DNA of 34,973 nt, from assembly GCA_020048295.1 (NCBI GenBank), contig JAIFMT010000039.1, positions 1-34,973 on the forward strand, read 5' to 3'. How positions within the stretch are numbered: the stretch's first letter is position 1; each line of letters begins with the position of its first letter. A program made the position numbers and the translations under genes. The notes under the pieces were generated by a model that did no database searches, was not told the origin of the DNA, and saw only the letters and a list, made by a program, of their open reading frames with translations. Shown here piece after piece: positions 24,579-33,988 of this stretch. The stretch is from Rhodoferax sp. (GTDB lineage Bacteria > Pseudomonadota > Gammaproteobacteria > Burkholderiales > Burkholderiaceae).

Positions 24579-25572
24579 GTTGTTCACCTTTCCAGTTGAG
24601 GTCATTGTTGCGCAAGCAGCGCTCGATTTTCAGCGCGTATTTGGCATTGTGCGTACCGTACTGACACTCAAAAATGGGCACCCCATCCACTGTTGCCTGC
24701 ACCCGTGGCTTGCGGTCGAGTTCAATAAAATCCCCGGGCTTCATGGCCAGCAATTGCTCAATGGTTGCATCGGCGTGCGCCAGTTCTGCCACTAAAACCA
24801 CCTCGGCTGCCTGGATTTCCTGCGTCAGCACATTCACCCAGCGCCGATCAACCTCAATGGAGTCGCCCTGCGTGGAGGAATACAGCACGTCGCGTATGGG
24901 TTCCAGCGTCGCATAGGGAAAACAAAAATGGATTGCCCCGGTGATTTCACCAATCTCAAGCTGAAACGAGGTGGAGACCACAATTTCGCTAGGTGTCGCA
25001 ATATTGGCAAACTGGGGCTGCATTTCCGAGCGTTGGTAGTCCAGTTCCAGCGGATAAATGCCGACCCAGGCTTTTTTGTATTCATCGGTCACCACATCCA
25101 CCAACCGGTTGATGACCCGCTGCTCGGTCGCCGAGAAATCCCGTCCTTCGATACGTGTCTGAAACTTGCCGATGCCGCCATACAAGGACTCAATCACGCC
25201 AAACACCAGCGCCGGCTCGCAGACCACCAAACCGCTACCACGCAGCGGCCGTATCGCCACAATATTGAAGTTGGTAGGTACGGCCAGTTCACGCAGAAAG
25301 GCACTGTAGCGCTGTACCGTCACCGGCCCCACAGAAATTTCAGGGCTGCGGCGGATGAAGTTGAACAAACCGACCCGCAGATTGCGGGCAAACCGCTCAT
25401 TCACGATTTCCATGGTGGGCATGCGCCCACGAACAATCCGCTCCTGACTTGAAATGTTGTAGGGCCGAACTTCGCCACTCTCGGTGACCTCCTCGGCCAG
25501 CTTCTGACTCTCACCCGTGACCCCCTCCAGCAGGGCATCAACCTCTTCCTGGGATAGGAACGATTCACTCAT
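24568..25572 (-). CDS. fliM: Flagellar motor switch protein FliM
   Basis: FliM (334 residues) is the switch protein to which phosphorylated CheY binds. The N-terminal CheY-binding peptide is present (SFLSQEEVDALLEGV), then the CheC-like middle domain (RFARNLRVGLFNFIRRSPEI..., LVVCEPALVFGVIESLYGG) and the C-terminal SpoA domain (AELAHADATIEQLLAMKPGD, GVPIFECQYGTHNAKYALKI). It is preceded by fliL with an 18-base gap and overlaps fliN. Confidence 0.97.
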   Translation of the reverse strand: MSESFLSQEEVDALLEGVTGESQKLAEEVTESGEVRPYNISSQERIVRGRMPTMEIVNERFARNLRVGLFNFIRRSPEISVGPVTVQRYSAFLRELAVPTNFNIVAIRPLRGSGLVVCEPALVFGVIESLYGGIGKFQTRIEGRDFSATEQRVINRLVDVVTDEYKKAWVGIYPLELDYQRSEMQPQFANIATPSEIVVSTSFQLEIGEITGAIHFCFPYATLEPIRDVLYSSTQGDSIEVDRRWVNVLTQEIQAAEVVLVAELAHADATIEQLLAMKPGDFIELDRKPRVQATVDGVPIFECQYGTHNAKYALKIERCLRNNDLNWKGEQHGN

Positions 25573-25590
25573 GGCCTGCGCACCACCGCC

Positions 25591-26175
25591 TCACTGCACG
25601 ATCAGACTGGAAAATAACACACCAACCACCGGATACTGCACAACGGCTTTCTTTTTGGTTTTTTTCTTCGCCGTGGCCGCCTCCTCCTCATGGTCTTCGC
25701 CGCCACCAAACGGCACCGATGCTTCGCGCAAGATGTCGTCGATCAGCTTCTGTTTGCCTTCAGGCGACAGCAGGTCTTGCGACGTGCGCTGCGACAACAG
25801 CATCAGTACACCACTGCGGATCGCGGGCATATAGGTTTTAACCGTGTCGGCTGCATGTGCGTCAGTGACTTCCAGCGTAATACCCACCTGAGCCACCCGC
25901 TCACCACCCGGGTCAGCCAGATTCACCACCAGGTTGTCCATCGGCAAATAGACGGGCGGGGTCTTGGCGCCGTGATCGGCAGCCGGCGCGTGAGCGGCTG
26001 CAGGCTCGCCGCCCCCTTCTTCCTCGGCGGCGGCGGCGGCGCGCTGCTTGCTGATGAAAAAGAAGGCACCGCCTCCACCCAGCAGCAACACCAGCACCAC
26101 ACCGATGATGATGATCAGCATTTTCTTGCTTTTGGCAGGTGGCTTGGCTTCAGCCTCTTCTGGTTTGGCGGCCAT
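25591..26175 (-). CDS. fliL: Flagellar basal body protein FliL
   Basis: FliL (194 residues) is a single-pass inner-membrane protein surrounding the stators. A lysine-rich cytoplasmic N-terminus (about 1-18) is followed by a transmembrane helix (MLIIIIGVVLVLLLGGGGAF), an Ala/Glu/Gly/His-rich low-complexity linker, and the periplasmic domain with VYLPMDNLVVNLADPGG and VKTYMPAIRSGVLMLLSQRT. The stretch EDHEEEAATAKKKTKKKA near the C-terminus is an unusual charged insertion before the final conserved VLFSSLIVQ. An AAGGA lies seven bases before the ATG. First gene of fliLMNOPQR. Confidence 0.94.
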   Translation of the reverse strand: MAAKPEEAEAKPPAKSKKMLIIIIGVVLVLLLGGGGAFFFISKQRAAAAAEEEGGGEPAAAHAPAADHGAKTPPVYLPMDNLVVNLADPGGERVAQVGITLEVTDAHAADTVKTYMPAIRSGVLMLLSQRTSQDLLSPEGKQKLIDDILREASVPFGGGEDHEEEAATAKKKTKKKAVVQYPVVGVLFSSLIVQ

Positions 26176-26235
26176 GATGTTTCCTTTGGTACTTCAGATT
26201 AAGATCATTATTGAGCATTCAGACAGATATTACAG

Positions 26236-26252
26236 AGCGATCTGCCCGCCAA
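26236..26252 (-). promoter_or_regulatory. Sigma-54-like -24/-12 element upstream of fliL, tentative
   Basis: On the minus strand TTGGCGGGCAGATCGCT has GG and GC separated by exactly ten bases and matches much of the consensus TGGCAC-N5-TTGCW. It ends about 60 bases before the fliL ATG. Flagellar genes in this group are usually thought to be under FlhDC and sigma-28, and no sigma-54 activator is seen here, so chance is a real possibility. Confidence 0.22.
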
Positions 26253-26293
26253 AAACCTGGCTTCTCCTGTCTTACAGATCTGTCGAGTCTAAA

Positions 26294-28105
26294 TCACACA
26301 AACAAGTCCAGCGACTGTCCTACCGACGCGTTGATGCTGCGACGCTGCGCAGGTGCGGGTGTCGGCTCCGCCTGCGCCTCAACTTGTCTTGTTCCTGGAC
26401 TCGATGGTTGCGCGTTGCCCTGTTCATTGCGGCTGCCTGACGTGCCGACTGATACGCCGGCCAATTGCAACCCCTGACCTGAGAGCGAATCCCGCAGATC
26501 GGCCGTAGCAGCTTCCAGCGCCTGCCGAACATCGGCTTGATTGGTGCGGAAGTCAATGTGCGCCTGATCACCGTTGAGCGAAATGCTCACCTCCACCGGG
26601 TCGCTGCCAAAACCGTCCAGCGTCAGTTCGGCATTCTGCACGCCCTGGGTGACCCAATAGCTCACCGTCTCGGCGATGGCAGAGTCAGGCACGGCAGCCG
26701 CAGCGGCCTCAATCTGATAGGGCGCGTCGGCGCGTGCATTGACCCCAGATGCCAAGCCAAATGCTCCATCATTGGCATCGCCAGACCGAGACACCGACGA
26801 CCTGGTCGCCAGGCGCTCCTGCGTTCTCAACACACCGTCCGCGCTACTGCCCGCCAGCACCAATGTGCTGTTGGCTTCGACCCTGGTGGCCAGGTCCACC
26901 GTCGCTGGCATCACCTTGACCTCCTTCAGTTCAGCCGGCGCAGGTCTCAAGGTCGGGCCATGCCCTCCACTGCTGATATCAGTCGACAACTTGGGCTGCG
27001 CCGTGCCAGGCGATGCAGCCGCACCCAATGCGGTATCTGACCAGGCCCCAGCCTTGCCATTGCGAGCATCGGATGTCGCCAAGCTCCCAGAGTGCGCAGC
27101 GCCCACTAGGATGCTTGCCAAAGGCCCCTTCTCACCCGTCGCCAAACTTGCTTGAGGCAGTGGCACGGCATTCGTGGCTGGTTCTGCCACGGGCTGCATT
27201 TGCGCGCTGGCAACAAGACTTGCGCTCGGCACCAGCACGGCATTCGTTGCTGCCGCTGCCAAGGGCTGCGTTTGCGCGCCAGCGACAAGACTTGCGCCAG
27301 ACACCAGCACTGCGTTCGTGGCTGGCGCTGCCACGGGCTGCATTTGCGCGCCAGCAACTAGACTTGCGCCCGGCATCAGCGAGGCGCTCAAGGCTGCCGC
27401 TGCCATGGGCTGCCTTTGCGCGCCAGCAACAAGACTTGCGCCAGACACCAGAGCTGCGTTCGTGGCTGGCGTTGCCACGGGCTGCATTTGGGCGCCAGCG
27501 ACAAGCGTTGTAGCCGGCACCAGGTCACTGCTGCGGATCGGCAAACGACTGCCGCGCGTCAGGCTCTCTGCCTGCTGACTCGGCGAGAATGGCAAATTTA
27601 TATCTGTCAGGGCAGACTCTGCCTGGTCTAGAAGACCATTGTTGTCACTCTGTTGCAGATGTCCGAGCAGCGCCGTGAGTCCGTTGCCCCGCTGCAAGGT
27701 GCCATTGGCATTCAGGGTCAAGCCACTGCGGCTGGCAAACTGGCCGGTTGCCGGTTGCGGCGGCGCATCGTCCAGACCAACCAAGGCTTTCAAATTGCTA
27801 GCTGGCAGCGCATATCCAACCTGTGCTGTAGGCATATTTTGATAAGAATTATTTTGCAAGACCGGCAGATTGCCGACAGCCGACAAACCACCCTCGCTGA
27901 CGGCGGCAGGGCAGGCAAGCGTGTCACCCAAAGCGCTCTCAACGGTACTGCTGGTTGCACCATCCGATGCTGCCAGCATGCCCATCAACAAGGCAAAGCC
28001 GGACGTCGCATCCCCGCCGACAGCCTCGGCCATACCGGCCTTTTTGCGGTCTGCGCCCGCCACCGACTTATGGCTGGATGTCGCGCTGTGGGTTTCGATG
28101 TTCAT
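26294..28105 (-). CDS. fliK: Flagellar hook-length control protein FliK
   Basis: FliK (603 residues) is the secreted ruler that sets hook length and switches export specificity. The conserved C-terminal domain is at about 485-575 (VSYWVTQGVQNAELTLDGF, DPVEVSISLNGDQAHIDFRT, ALEAATADLRDSLSGQGLQL). The central region is a Pro/Ala/Gln-rich array of five to six 24-residue repeats (consensus like ASLVAGAQMQPVAAPATNAV + LVSG), encoded by 72-bp tandem repeats. Its ATG overlaps the fliJ stop by four bases. Assignment of the N-terminal part rests on position. Confidence 0.92.
   Translation of the reverse strand: MNIETHSATSSHKSVAGADRKKAGMAEAVGGDATSGFALLMGMLAASDGATSSTVESALGDTLACPAAVSEGGLSAVGNLPVLQNNSYQNMPTAQVGYALPASNLKALVGLDDAPPQPATGQFASRSGLTLNANGTLQRGNGLTALLGHLQQSDNNGLLDQAESALTDINLPFSPSQQAESLTRGSRLPIRSSDLVPATTLVAGAQMQPVATPATNAALVSGASLVAGAQRQPMAAAALSASLMPGASLVAGAQMQPVAAPATNAVLVSGASLVAGAQTQPLAAAATNAVLVPSASLVASAQMQPVAEPATNAVPLPQASLATGEKGPLASILVGAAHSGSLATSDARNGKAGAWSDTALGAAASPGTAQPKLSTDISSGGHGPTLRPAPAELKEVKVMPATVDLATRVEANSTLVLAGSSADGVLRTQERLATRSSVSRSGDANDGAFGLASGVNARADAPYQIEAAAAAVPDSAIAETVSYWVTQGVQNAELTLDGFGSDPVEVSISLNGDQAHIDFRTNQADVRQALEAATADLRDSLSGQGLQLAGVSVGTSGSRNEQGNAQPSSPGTRQVEAQAEPTPAPAQRRSINASVGQSLDLFV
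27119..27525. repeat. 72-bp tandem repeats within fliK
   Basis: The motif GGGCTGCNTTTG recurs at 27191, 27263, 27335, 27407 and 27479, exactly 72 bases apart, with well-conserved flanks; a diverged unit precedes the first. 72 bases equal 24 codons, so copy-number change would keep the frame and lengthen or shorten the FliK ruler. Alternating units differ in two recurring types (MQPVA-type and RQ/TQP-type), suggesting growth by duplicating pairs. Confidence 0.92.
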
Positions 28106-28566
28106 TGACTATTCTCCAATTCGTTTCGCTGTTGGCGCAAGGTCATCTGGGCGGCAAACTCGTCCATCTGTTTTTGCTCCTGTCGCTGCTTCAGGGCCAC
28201 CCGCGCCTCCTGGCGTGCAGTCAGCACCTGTTTCAGGCTGGCCAATCGCAACTCTGCCTGCACCACCACCTGCTTGGCGGCATCCACCTGACGCAGGGTG
28301 TTGGCCAATACGCCCTGTTGCAATCCAATCGCTTGTGTCAACCGTCCCATGAACTGGTATTGGTGATGCAGCAGCTCGGGTGTGGTGATGCGCTGAGCGC
28401 CCTGCGTCCAGCGCTGATCGGTTTCCTGCGCGTACTGCTGCAGTTGCTTCATCTGTTCCTGCGCATGAGCGTAGGCGCGCTGCATTTCCTGCAATTGCGC
28501 CATCGCCTGGTCGCGCTTGACGCCTGCCAGCTCAATCGCCAAAACAAGACTTCGAAAGTCAGCCAT
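28102..28566 (-). CDS. fliJ: Flagellar export chaperone FliJ
   Basis: FliJ (154 residues) is a coiled-coil stalk protein of the export ATPase that resembles the gamma subunit of F1 and links FliI to FlhA. The whole product is predicted helix rich in Gln, Glu, Arg and Leu heptads (LQEMQRAYAHAQEQMKQLQQ, RQEARVALKQRQEQKQMDEF). ATG 28566 (MADFRSL) was chosen over an upstream frame extension. It overlaps fliK by four bases and follows fliI by 25. Confidence 0.9.
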   Translation of the reverse strand: MADFRSLVLAIELAGVKRDQAMAQLQEMQRAYAHAQEQMKQLQQYAQETDQRWTQGAQRITTPELLHHQYQFMGRLTQAIGLQQGVLANTLRQVDAAKQVVVQAELRLASLKQVLTARQEARVALKQRQEQKQMDEFAAQMTLRQQRNELENSQ

Positions 28567-28591
28567 GGTGCACACTCGCGATCAAATAGGT

Positions 28592-30010
28592 TCAGCGTCC
28601 GGCGCGCGGCAAGGTCTGCGCCGCACGCATGTCACGCACACTGCCATCCATCGTGGCCGACTCAAACATGTCCTGCTGCAAAAACCGCGTCATCGGGTCA
28701 TGCAGGGCAATGGCTTCGTCCAGAGATCTGTCCGAGCCGTTGACATAAGCGCCAATCTGGATCAGGTCACGGCCCTTTTCATAGCGCGAATACACCGCCT
28801 TGAAATTCTTGGCCAGGTCAAAATGCTCGCGCGAGATCACGTTGTGCATCACCCGCGAAGCTGACTGCTCGATGTCAATGGCCGGAAAGTGGCCGGCTTC
28901 TGCCAGTTCGCGCGACAGCACAATGTGGCCGTCCAAAATGGCCCGCGCCGCATCAGCGATCGGGTCCTGCTGGTCATCGCCCTCGGACAGCACGGTATAA
29001 AACGCGGTGATCGAGCCCACACCGTGCAGCCCGTTGCCGCTGCGCTCCACCAGTTGGGGCAATTTGGCAAAACACGACGGCGGATAGCCCTTGGTGGCGG
29101 GTGGCTCGCCAATTGCCAGCGCAATTTCGCGCTGCGCCATGGCGTAACGGGTGAGCGAATCCATCAACAGCAGCACATGTTTGCCCTTGTCGCGAAAATT
29201 CTCTGCAATCGCTGTGGCGTAGGCTGCTCCCTGCATGCGCAGCAGCGGCGGTGCATCACCCGGAGCGGCCACCACCACTGAACGGGCGCGCCCGGCATCA
29301 CCCAAAATATCCTCAATAAACTCCTTGACCTCACGGCCGCGCTCACCAATCAGGCCCACCACAATCACGTCGGCCTGCGTGTAGCGGGCCATCATGCCCA
29401 GCAGCACGCTCTTGCCCACGCCTGAGCCGGCAAACAGCCCAAGCCGCTGACCCCGCCCGACCGTCAGCAGCGCGTTAATGGCGCGAATGCCGGTGTCGAG
29501 CGGCTCGCGCACCGGGGCCCGGTCCATCGCGTTGATGGGCTTGCGGTCCAGCGGCACCGACTGCACATCGGCAATCGGCCCCATGTAATCCATCGGTGCG
29601 CCCTGCGCATCCACCACCCGGCCCAGCAAGCCGTCGCCCAGTGGCAGTCGCAGCACGCCCTGGCCAAACACCCGTTCCGCGTGGCGACGCTCACCGAGTC
29701 GGGGCACCGCCACGTACGCCGGCGCTGGCTCAACGCTGGCCCCACTGGAGAGGCCATGCACGTCACCCGCCGGCATCAAAAAAGCCCGGTCATTGGAAAA
29801 ACCCACCACCTCGGTCAGCACCGGCGGCTGCGACTTCATCGTCACCAGACACTGCGAGCCCACGGGCACGCGGATGCCGACGGCCTCCAGCACCAGCCCG
29901 GTCAGCCGTGTCAGCGTGCCGCGCACCTCCAGCGTGTTGGCGGCTTGCACGCGTTTTTGCGCATCCGCCAAAAAAGACTGCCACTTGGGGGCCAGTTCAG
30001 CCGTGCTCAT
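28592..30010 (-). CDS. fliI: Flagellum-specific export ATPase FliI
   Basis: FliI (472 residues) is the hexameric ATPase that powers and regulates flagellar type III export. Features: N-terminal beta barrel (about 25-95), Walker A AGSGVGKS (194-201), [18 protein letters not shown], Walker [17 protein letters not shown], and [20 protein letters not shown]. Length fits the family. ATG 30010 overlaps the fliH stop by 14 bases; the open frame upstream to 30130 is antisense-like shadow within fliH's reading region and was not used. Confidence 0.97.
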   Translation of the reverse strand: MSTAELAPKWQSFLADAQKRVQAANTLEVRGTLTRLTGLVLEAVGIRVPVGSQCLVTMKSQPPVLTEVVGFSNDRAFLMPAGDVHGLSSGASVEPAPAYVAVPRLGERRHAERVFGQGVLRLPLGDGLLGRVVDAQGAPMDYMGPIADVQSVPLDRKPINAMDRAPVREPLDTGIRAINALLTVGRGQRLGLFAGSGVGKSVLLGMMARYTQADVIVVGLIGERGREVKEFIEDILGDAGRARSVVVAAPGDAPPLLRMQGAAYATAIAENFRDKGKHVLLLMDSLTRYAMAQREIALAIGEPPATKGYPPSCFAKLPQLVERSGNGLHGVGSITAFYTVLSEGDDQQDPIADAARAILDGHIVLSRELAEAGHFPAIDIEQSASRVMHNVISREHFDLAKNFKAVYSRYEKGRDLIQIGAYVNGSDRSLDEAIALHDPMTRFLQQDMFESATMDGSVRDMRAAQTLPRAGR

Positions 30011-30698
30011 CAGGCGTCTCCCAGACACTGCGCAAACCCAGGCTGGCCACCGTCCGCTGCCAGCGTTTGGCCACCGTGGCATCCACCACCATGCCGGCGG
30101 ACTCGACCACACAGCCGCCCTGCTGCACACTTACATCAGCACGCAGACTCAAGGCCACACCGATGAACTCTGACTGAATCTGCTCCCCCAGCGCATCCAC
30201 ATCCAGCGGATGCATCTTGACCACGGCCGCCTTGCAATCGGCACCCAGCAGCGCCAAGGCTTCGCGCAGCACCGGCAGCGCGGCGTTCGGATTGACGGTG
30301 AGTTCCTGTTTCACGACCTGGCGCGCCAGTTCGCAGGACAAACCAAGCACCTGTTGCGCCATGGCTTGCTCGGCCTGTAGCAACTCGGCTTGCGCCGAAG
30401 CAAACAATGCTGCCAACCGCTCGCCAGCCTGTTTGGCCTGGTTGTCCAGAAACGCCTGCATTTGCCGCTCCATCTCAACCTGCGCCTGCGCTCTCCCTTG
30501 TTCGATGCCTTGCGTGAAACCTTCCTGAAACGCCTGCTGGCGGGCCACTTCGGCTTGCACGGCATCGTCTTGTGCGGCACGCTCCTTGAGTTGCGCCGCG
30601 CGCAGTTGGGCGGCCGTGTCAATCGAGCCAAAGCGCCATTGCTCCACGGCCTGGATTTCCTCGCCGGGAATAAAACGGTCGTAATTGCGCATCGTCAT
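29997..30698 (-). CDS. fliH: Flagellar assembly protein FliH
   Basis: FliH (233 residues) is the dimeric regulator that tethers FliI to the C-ring through FliN. The N-terminus ([20 protein letters not shown]) is followed by a long Ala/Gln/Glu-rich coiled coil with family-type GxxxG repeats ([14 protein letters not shown]) and a C-terminal V-ATPase-E-like domain ([36 protein letters not shown]). The ATG at 30698 overlaps the fliG stop by four bases; Met3 is an alternative. Confidence 0.94.
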   Translation of the reverse strand: MTMRNYDRFIPGEEIQAVEQWRFGSIDTAAQLRAAQLKERAAQDDAVQAEVARQQAFQEGFTQGIEQGRAQAQVEMERQMQAFLDNQAKQAGERLAALFASAQAELLQAEQAMAQQVLGLSCELARQVVKQELTVNPNAALPVLREALALLGADCKAAVVKMHPLDVDALGEQIQSEFIGVALSLRADVSVQQGGCVVESAGMVVDATVAKRWQRTVASLGLRSVWETPDEHG

Positions 30699-31693
30699 AC
30701 CATGGCATCGTCAGCGCCGCCGCCAATGACGATGACGCCTTCGTCGGCCAGTCGGCGCACGGTCTTCAAGATTTCCTTTTGCTGCGCCTCGACCTCTGAC
30801 AGGCGCATCGGGCCGCGCGACTCCAGGTCTTCGCGCAGCGACTCGGCCGCACGCGAGGACATGTTGGACAAGAATTTCTCCTTGAGCTCGGGCTGCGCGC
30901 CCTTGAGTGCCACGATCAGCACGTCGCTCGACACTTCTTTCAGCACCGTCTGGATCGACTTGTCATCGAGCTTGATCACATCGTCAAACACAAACATCTT
31001 GTCCATGATCTTTTGCGCCAGGTCCGGGTCGTGGTTGCGAATCGACTCGATCACCGTGCCTTCAATGGCGGTGCCCATCAGGTTGATCATCTCAGCCGCC
31101 GCCTTGATGCCACCCAGCGACGACTTGCGCATCTTGTCGCCACCGGCCAACACCTTGAACAGTACCTCGTTCAAATCTTTCAGCGCCGACGGCTGGATAC
31201 CTTCCATGGTCGCCACCCGCAGCATCACCTCGTTGCGCTGGCGTTCATTGAAAAACTTCAGAATATCGGCGGCCTGGTCAAAATCCAGGTGCACCAGAAT
31301 GGCGGCGACAATTTGCGGGTGTTCGTTGCGCAGCAATTCAGCCACGCTACTGGGCTCCATCCACTTCAGGCTCTCGATGCCCGACACGTCGCCGCCCTGC
31401 AAAATCCGGTCGATCAACAGCGCCGCCTTGTCGTCACCCAGCGCCCGCTTGAGCACCGAGCGCACATAGTCGCCTGAATTCGACACCAGCAAGCTTTGCG
31501 CGGCGGCAATGCCGGTGAACTTGTCCACCACCTCGTTGACCTTTTCGCGGGTGATGGTCTTGGTCTTGGCAATCGCCTCGCCGAGCTTTTGCACCTCCTT
31601 GGGCGACAAATGCTTGAACACTTCCGAGGCCTCGGCCTCACCCAGTGACATCATCAGGATGGCAGCGTCTTCAAGTCCGTCAGTTTGCGCCAT
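30695..31693 (-). CDS. fliG: Flagellar motor switch protein FliG
   Basis: FliG (332 residues) links the MS ring (FliF) to the C-ring and its C-terminal charged ridge contacts the stator. Present are the N-terminal FliF-binding domain (AAILMMSLGEAEASEVFKHL), the middle EHPQIVA (EHPQ) motif and the C-terminal torque domain (MFVFDDVIKLDDKSIQTVLK, LKEKFLSNMSSRAAESL). It follows fliF by 48 bases and overlaps fliH by four. Confidence 0.97.
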   Translation of the reverse strand: MAQTDGLEDAAILMMSLGEAEASEVFKHLSPKEVQKLGEAIAKTKTITREKVNEVVDKFTGIAAAQSLLVSNSGDYVRSVLKRALGDDKAALLIDRILQGGDVSGIESLKWMEPSSVAELLRNEHPQIVAAILVHLDFDQAADILKFFNERQRNEVMLRVATMEGIQPSALKDLNEVLFKVLAGGDKMRKSSLGGIKAAAEMINLMGTAIEGTVIESIRNHDPDLAQKIMDKMFVFDDVIKLDDKSIQTVLKEVSSDVLIVALKGAQPELKEKFLSNMSSRAAESLREDLESRGPMRLSEVEAQQKEILKTVRRLADEGVIVIGGGADDAMV

Positions 31694-31741
31694 GATCTTT
31701 GCTTTCGGTTCAATTCCCGGTCAAATATCGGTGCCGCCGCC

Positions 31742-33433
31742 TCATGCGGGAGCCTCGCCGTTGATCCAGGTTTTGACGATATTAGCAACTGCTGCGGGGT
31801 TGTCACGGGTTAATTTACGCGCTTCTTCCAGCGCGATGTCGCCGGCGCTCGGTTCGGCAGGCTGGTTGCTGGCCGAGCTCGGACCGGTCAGCAGCGGACG
31901 ATCGGGCTCTTCAGACTCCAGCGCGTCCAGCGCACCGACAGACGGTGTCTGGCTGATCGTCACCGGTTGGGCCATGACTTTGAGCGCCGGGCGCACCGCG
32001 CCCATCAACACCAAGGCACCAAACAGCAAGGTCCCAAGTGGCCAAGCCAAGCTGCGCGCCAGGTCCAGCACCTGCGGCTGCTGCCACAGCGGCACATCCA
32101 CCACGGTCTGCTTCTCGATGGTAAAGGGCGTGGTTACCACATTCACGGTGTCGCCCCGGTCCTTGCTAAAGCCAATGGTTTCACGCACCAGCGCGGTGAG
32201 CTTTTCCAGCTCGGCATCGCTGATGGCGGCAGTGGTGGTCTTGCCCTTGGCATCGGTGGTGGTCCGATGATTGAGCACCACGGCAGCACTGACGCGCTTG
32301 ATCATGCCGGTGCTGCCGCGCACCACACGCACGGTCTTGTCCACCTCGTAATTGATGATCGACTCACGCCGGCCGTTGCCCGTGCCTGAGGCCGCGCCAG
32401 CTGCCGCCAGCGCCTGGGCATTGCCATTGATCGGTGCTGTGGTCGGGCCCGGAGGCTGATTGGTGGTGGCACCCGGCACCCCTGTGGGGGTTGCGGTGCC
32501 GGCGCCCGGACCGCTTTCGAGCAACTGCTGGCTGCGGATGGCGGTGGCGTCCGGCGTCTGGTTTGGCTTGAACAGCTCGGACGTCGATTCGGTCTGCGAA
32601 AAATCCAGCTCGGCAGTCACCTGCGCGCGAATGTTGTTGCGCCCGACCACGGGCTCCAGAATATCCAGAATGCGCTGGCTGTAAAGCTGCTCAATTTGCT
32701 GCACATACTGCATCTGCTGGGCATCGCCACCCTGGCCGTTCTCGCCTTCCGGGGGTGTGGACAGCAACTTGCCCGTATCGTCAAGCACGCTGACCGCTTT
32801 GGGGTCCATCTCGGGCACGCTGGAGGCCACCAGGTGAATGATGCCGGCAATCTGCCCGCGGTCCAGCGTGTGGCCGCCGTTGAGCGTCAGCAGCACCGAA
32901 GCCGACGCCTTTTGCTGGTCCCGAAAAAACCCGTTTTGATTGGGCAGTGCCAGGTGCACCCGGGCATTGGCCACCGACGACAGCGCCTGGATCGAGCGCG
33001 TCAACTCACCCTCTAACCCACGCTGAAACGTCAACCGCTCCTGAAACTGCGTCATGCCAAAGCGGTTGGCGCTGTCCATCAGCTCAAAACCCGTCACCGA
33101 ACCTTTGGGCAGACCTTGCGAGGCCAGCTTCAGCCGTGTGTCATAAACCATGTTGGCCGGCACCAGAATCGCCCCGCCACCTGCCGCATATTGATAGGGC
33201 ACATTCATTTGCGACAGCTGGGCCACGATGGCCCCGCCGTCCTTGTCGGGCAAATTGGCATACAGCACGCGCCATTCGGCCTGGCGGCCCATCACCAGCC
33301 CGATGATGCCAATCGCCAGAAACAGCACAATGCCCACGCCCAGACGCACGCGCTGGGCCCGGTCCAGATTGGCCAGGCGCTGGCCAAAGCTAGGGTTGAC
33401 AGGAATGGCGGTAAGGGTGGCGGCGGCAGACAT
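31742..33433 (-). CDS. fliF: Flagellar MS-ring protein FliF
   Basis: FliF (563 residues) builds the MS ring, the first structure of the basal body. Two transmembrane helices flank the periplasmic ring domains: about residues 33-50 (VRLGVGIVLFLAIGIIGLVMG) and about 440-460 (LAWPLGTLLFGALVLMG). Ring-building motifs include GSVTGFELMD, FQRGLEGELTRSIQ and ARVHLALP. A Gly/Pro/Thr/Ala-rich linker lies around 300-350. The C-terminal tail (EEARKLTRDNPAAVANIVKT) is the FliG-binding segment. ATG 33433 was preferred over 33451. First gene of the minus-strand fli block. Confidence 0.97.
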   Translation of the reverse strand: MSAAATLTAIPVNPSFGQRLANLDRAQRVRLGVGIVLFLAIGIIGLVMGRQAEWRVLYANLPDKDGGAIVAQLSQMNVPYQYAAGGGAILVPANMVYDTRLKLASQGLPKGSVTGFELMDSANRFGMTQFQERLTFQRGLEGELTRSIQALSSVANARVHLALPNQNGFFRDQQKASASVLLTLNGGHTLDRGQIAGIIHLVASSVPEMDPKAVSVLDDTGKLLSTPPEGENGQGGDAQQMQYVQQIEQLYSQRILDILEPVVGRNNIRAQVTAELDFSQTESTSELFKPNQTPDATAIRSQQLLESGPGAGTATPTGVPGATTNQPPGPTTAPINGNAQALAAAGAASGTGNGRRESIINYEVDKTVRVVRGSTGMIKRVSAAVVLNHRTTTDAKGKTTTAAISDAELEKLTALVRETIGFSKDRGDTVNVVTTPFTIEKQTVVDVPLWQQPQVLDLARSLAWPLGTLLFGALVLMGAVRPALKVMAQPVTISQTPSVGALDALESEEPDRPLLTGPSSASNQPAEPSAGDIALEEARKLTRDNPAAVANIVKTWINGEAPA

Positions 33434-33606
33434 GAGGTTCTTCCATGGCAAGGGTGCGTGGTGCAGCTTGAATGCCGATGATTATTTGGGCCTGGCCGCA
33501 AAACATGAGGCTGAAAAGAGCGGCTTTTACCCCTTACTTCAAATTCATGTTTTCCAGAACGCGTTTTAGCATCCGTCCATCCCAACTTTTTGGGACCCTA
33601 ACCACC

Positions 33607-33924
33607 ATGAACCTCAGACTCTCTCCCACGACGACACCGGTTGCGGTACGCCCCAATCTGTCTGCCAGCCTGGCCAAGGGCGCAGTCGGTGGTGCCGAGT
33701 CGGGCGGTTTTTCCGGGGCCCTGAAAAGCGCACTCAATTCAGTCAGCGCGGCGCAAAACACCGCCACCAAGCTACAGCACGAGGTGCAACTGGAAAACCC
33801 CAAGGTCAGCCTGGAAGAAACCATGGTGGCCATTCAAAAGGCACAAATCGGCTTTCAGGCCACGCTGCATGTGCGCAATCGCATGGTGCAGGCCTATACC
33901 GACATCATGAACATGCAGGTGTAG
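33607..33924 (+). CDS. fliE: Flagellar hook-basal body protein FliE
   Basis: FliE (105 residues) connects the MS ring to the proximal rod. The C-terminal two thirds carry the family pattern (FSGALKSALNSVSAAQNTAT, NPKVSLEETMVAIQKAQIGF, LHVRNRMVQAYTDIMNMQV). It is divergent from fliF, with 173 bases between, which must contain the start signals for both; I found no convincing sigma-28 or sigma-54 promoter there, only a short hairpin (TCCCAA/TTGGGA) just before fliE. ATG 33607 fits the family length; the frame is open to 33472 but without likeness. Confidence 0.94.
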   Translation: MNLRLSPTTTPVAVRPNLSASLAKGAVGGAESGGFSGALKSALNSVSAAQNTATKLQHEVQLENPKVSLEETMVAIQKAQIGFQATLHVRNRMVQAYTDIMNMQV

Positions 33925-33988
33925 CCAAACCGGCCAACGGATTTCCCAGTGCAAGCCAAACCATCGCCCTGATAATACTACATATTAC

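Noticed and set aside
27119..27525. Regular 72-bp repeats considered as a CRISPR array
   Set aside because: The units are contiguous and diverged, there are no unique spacers between identical repeats, and the whole array is translated in frame within fliK.
33446..33470. TGGCAAGGGTGCGTGGTGCA considered as a sigma-54 promoter upstream of fliE
   Set aside because: GG and GC are 14 bases apart instead of 10.
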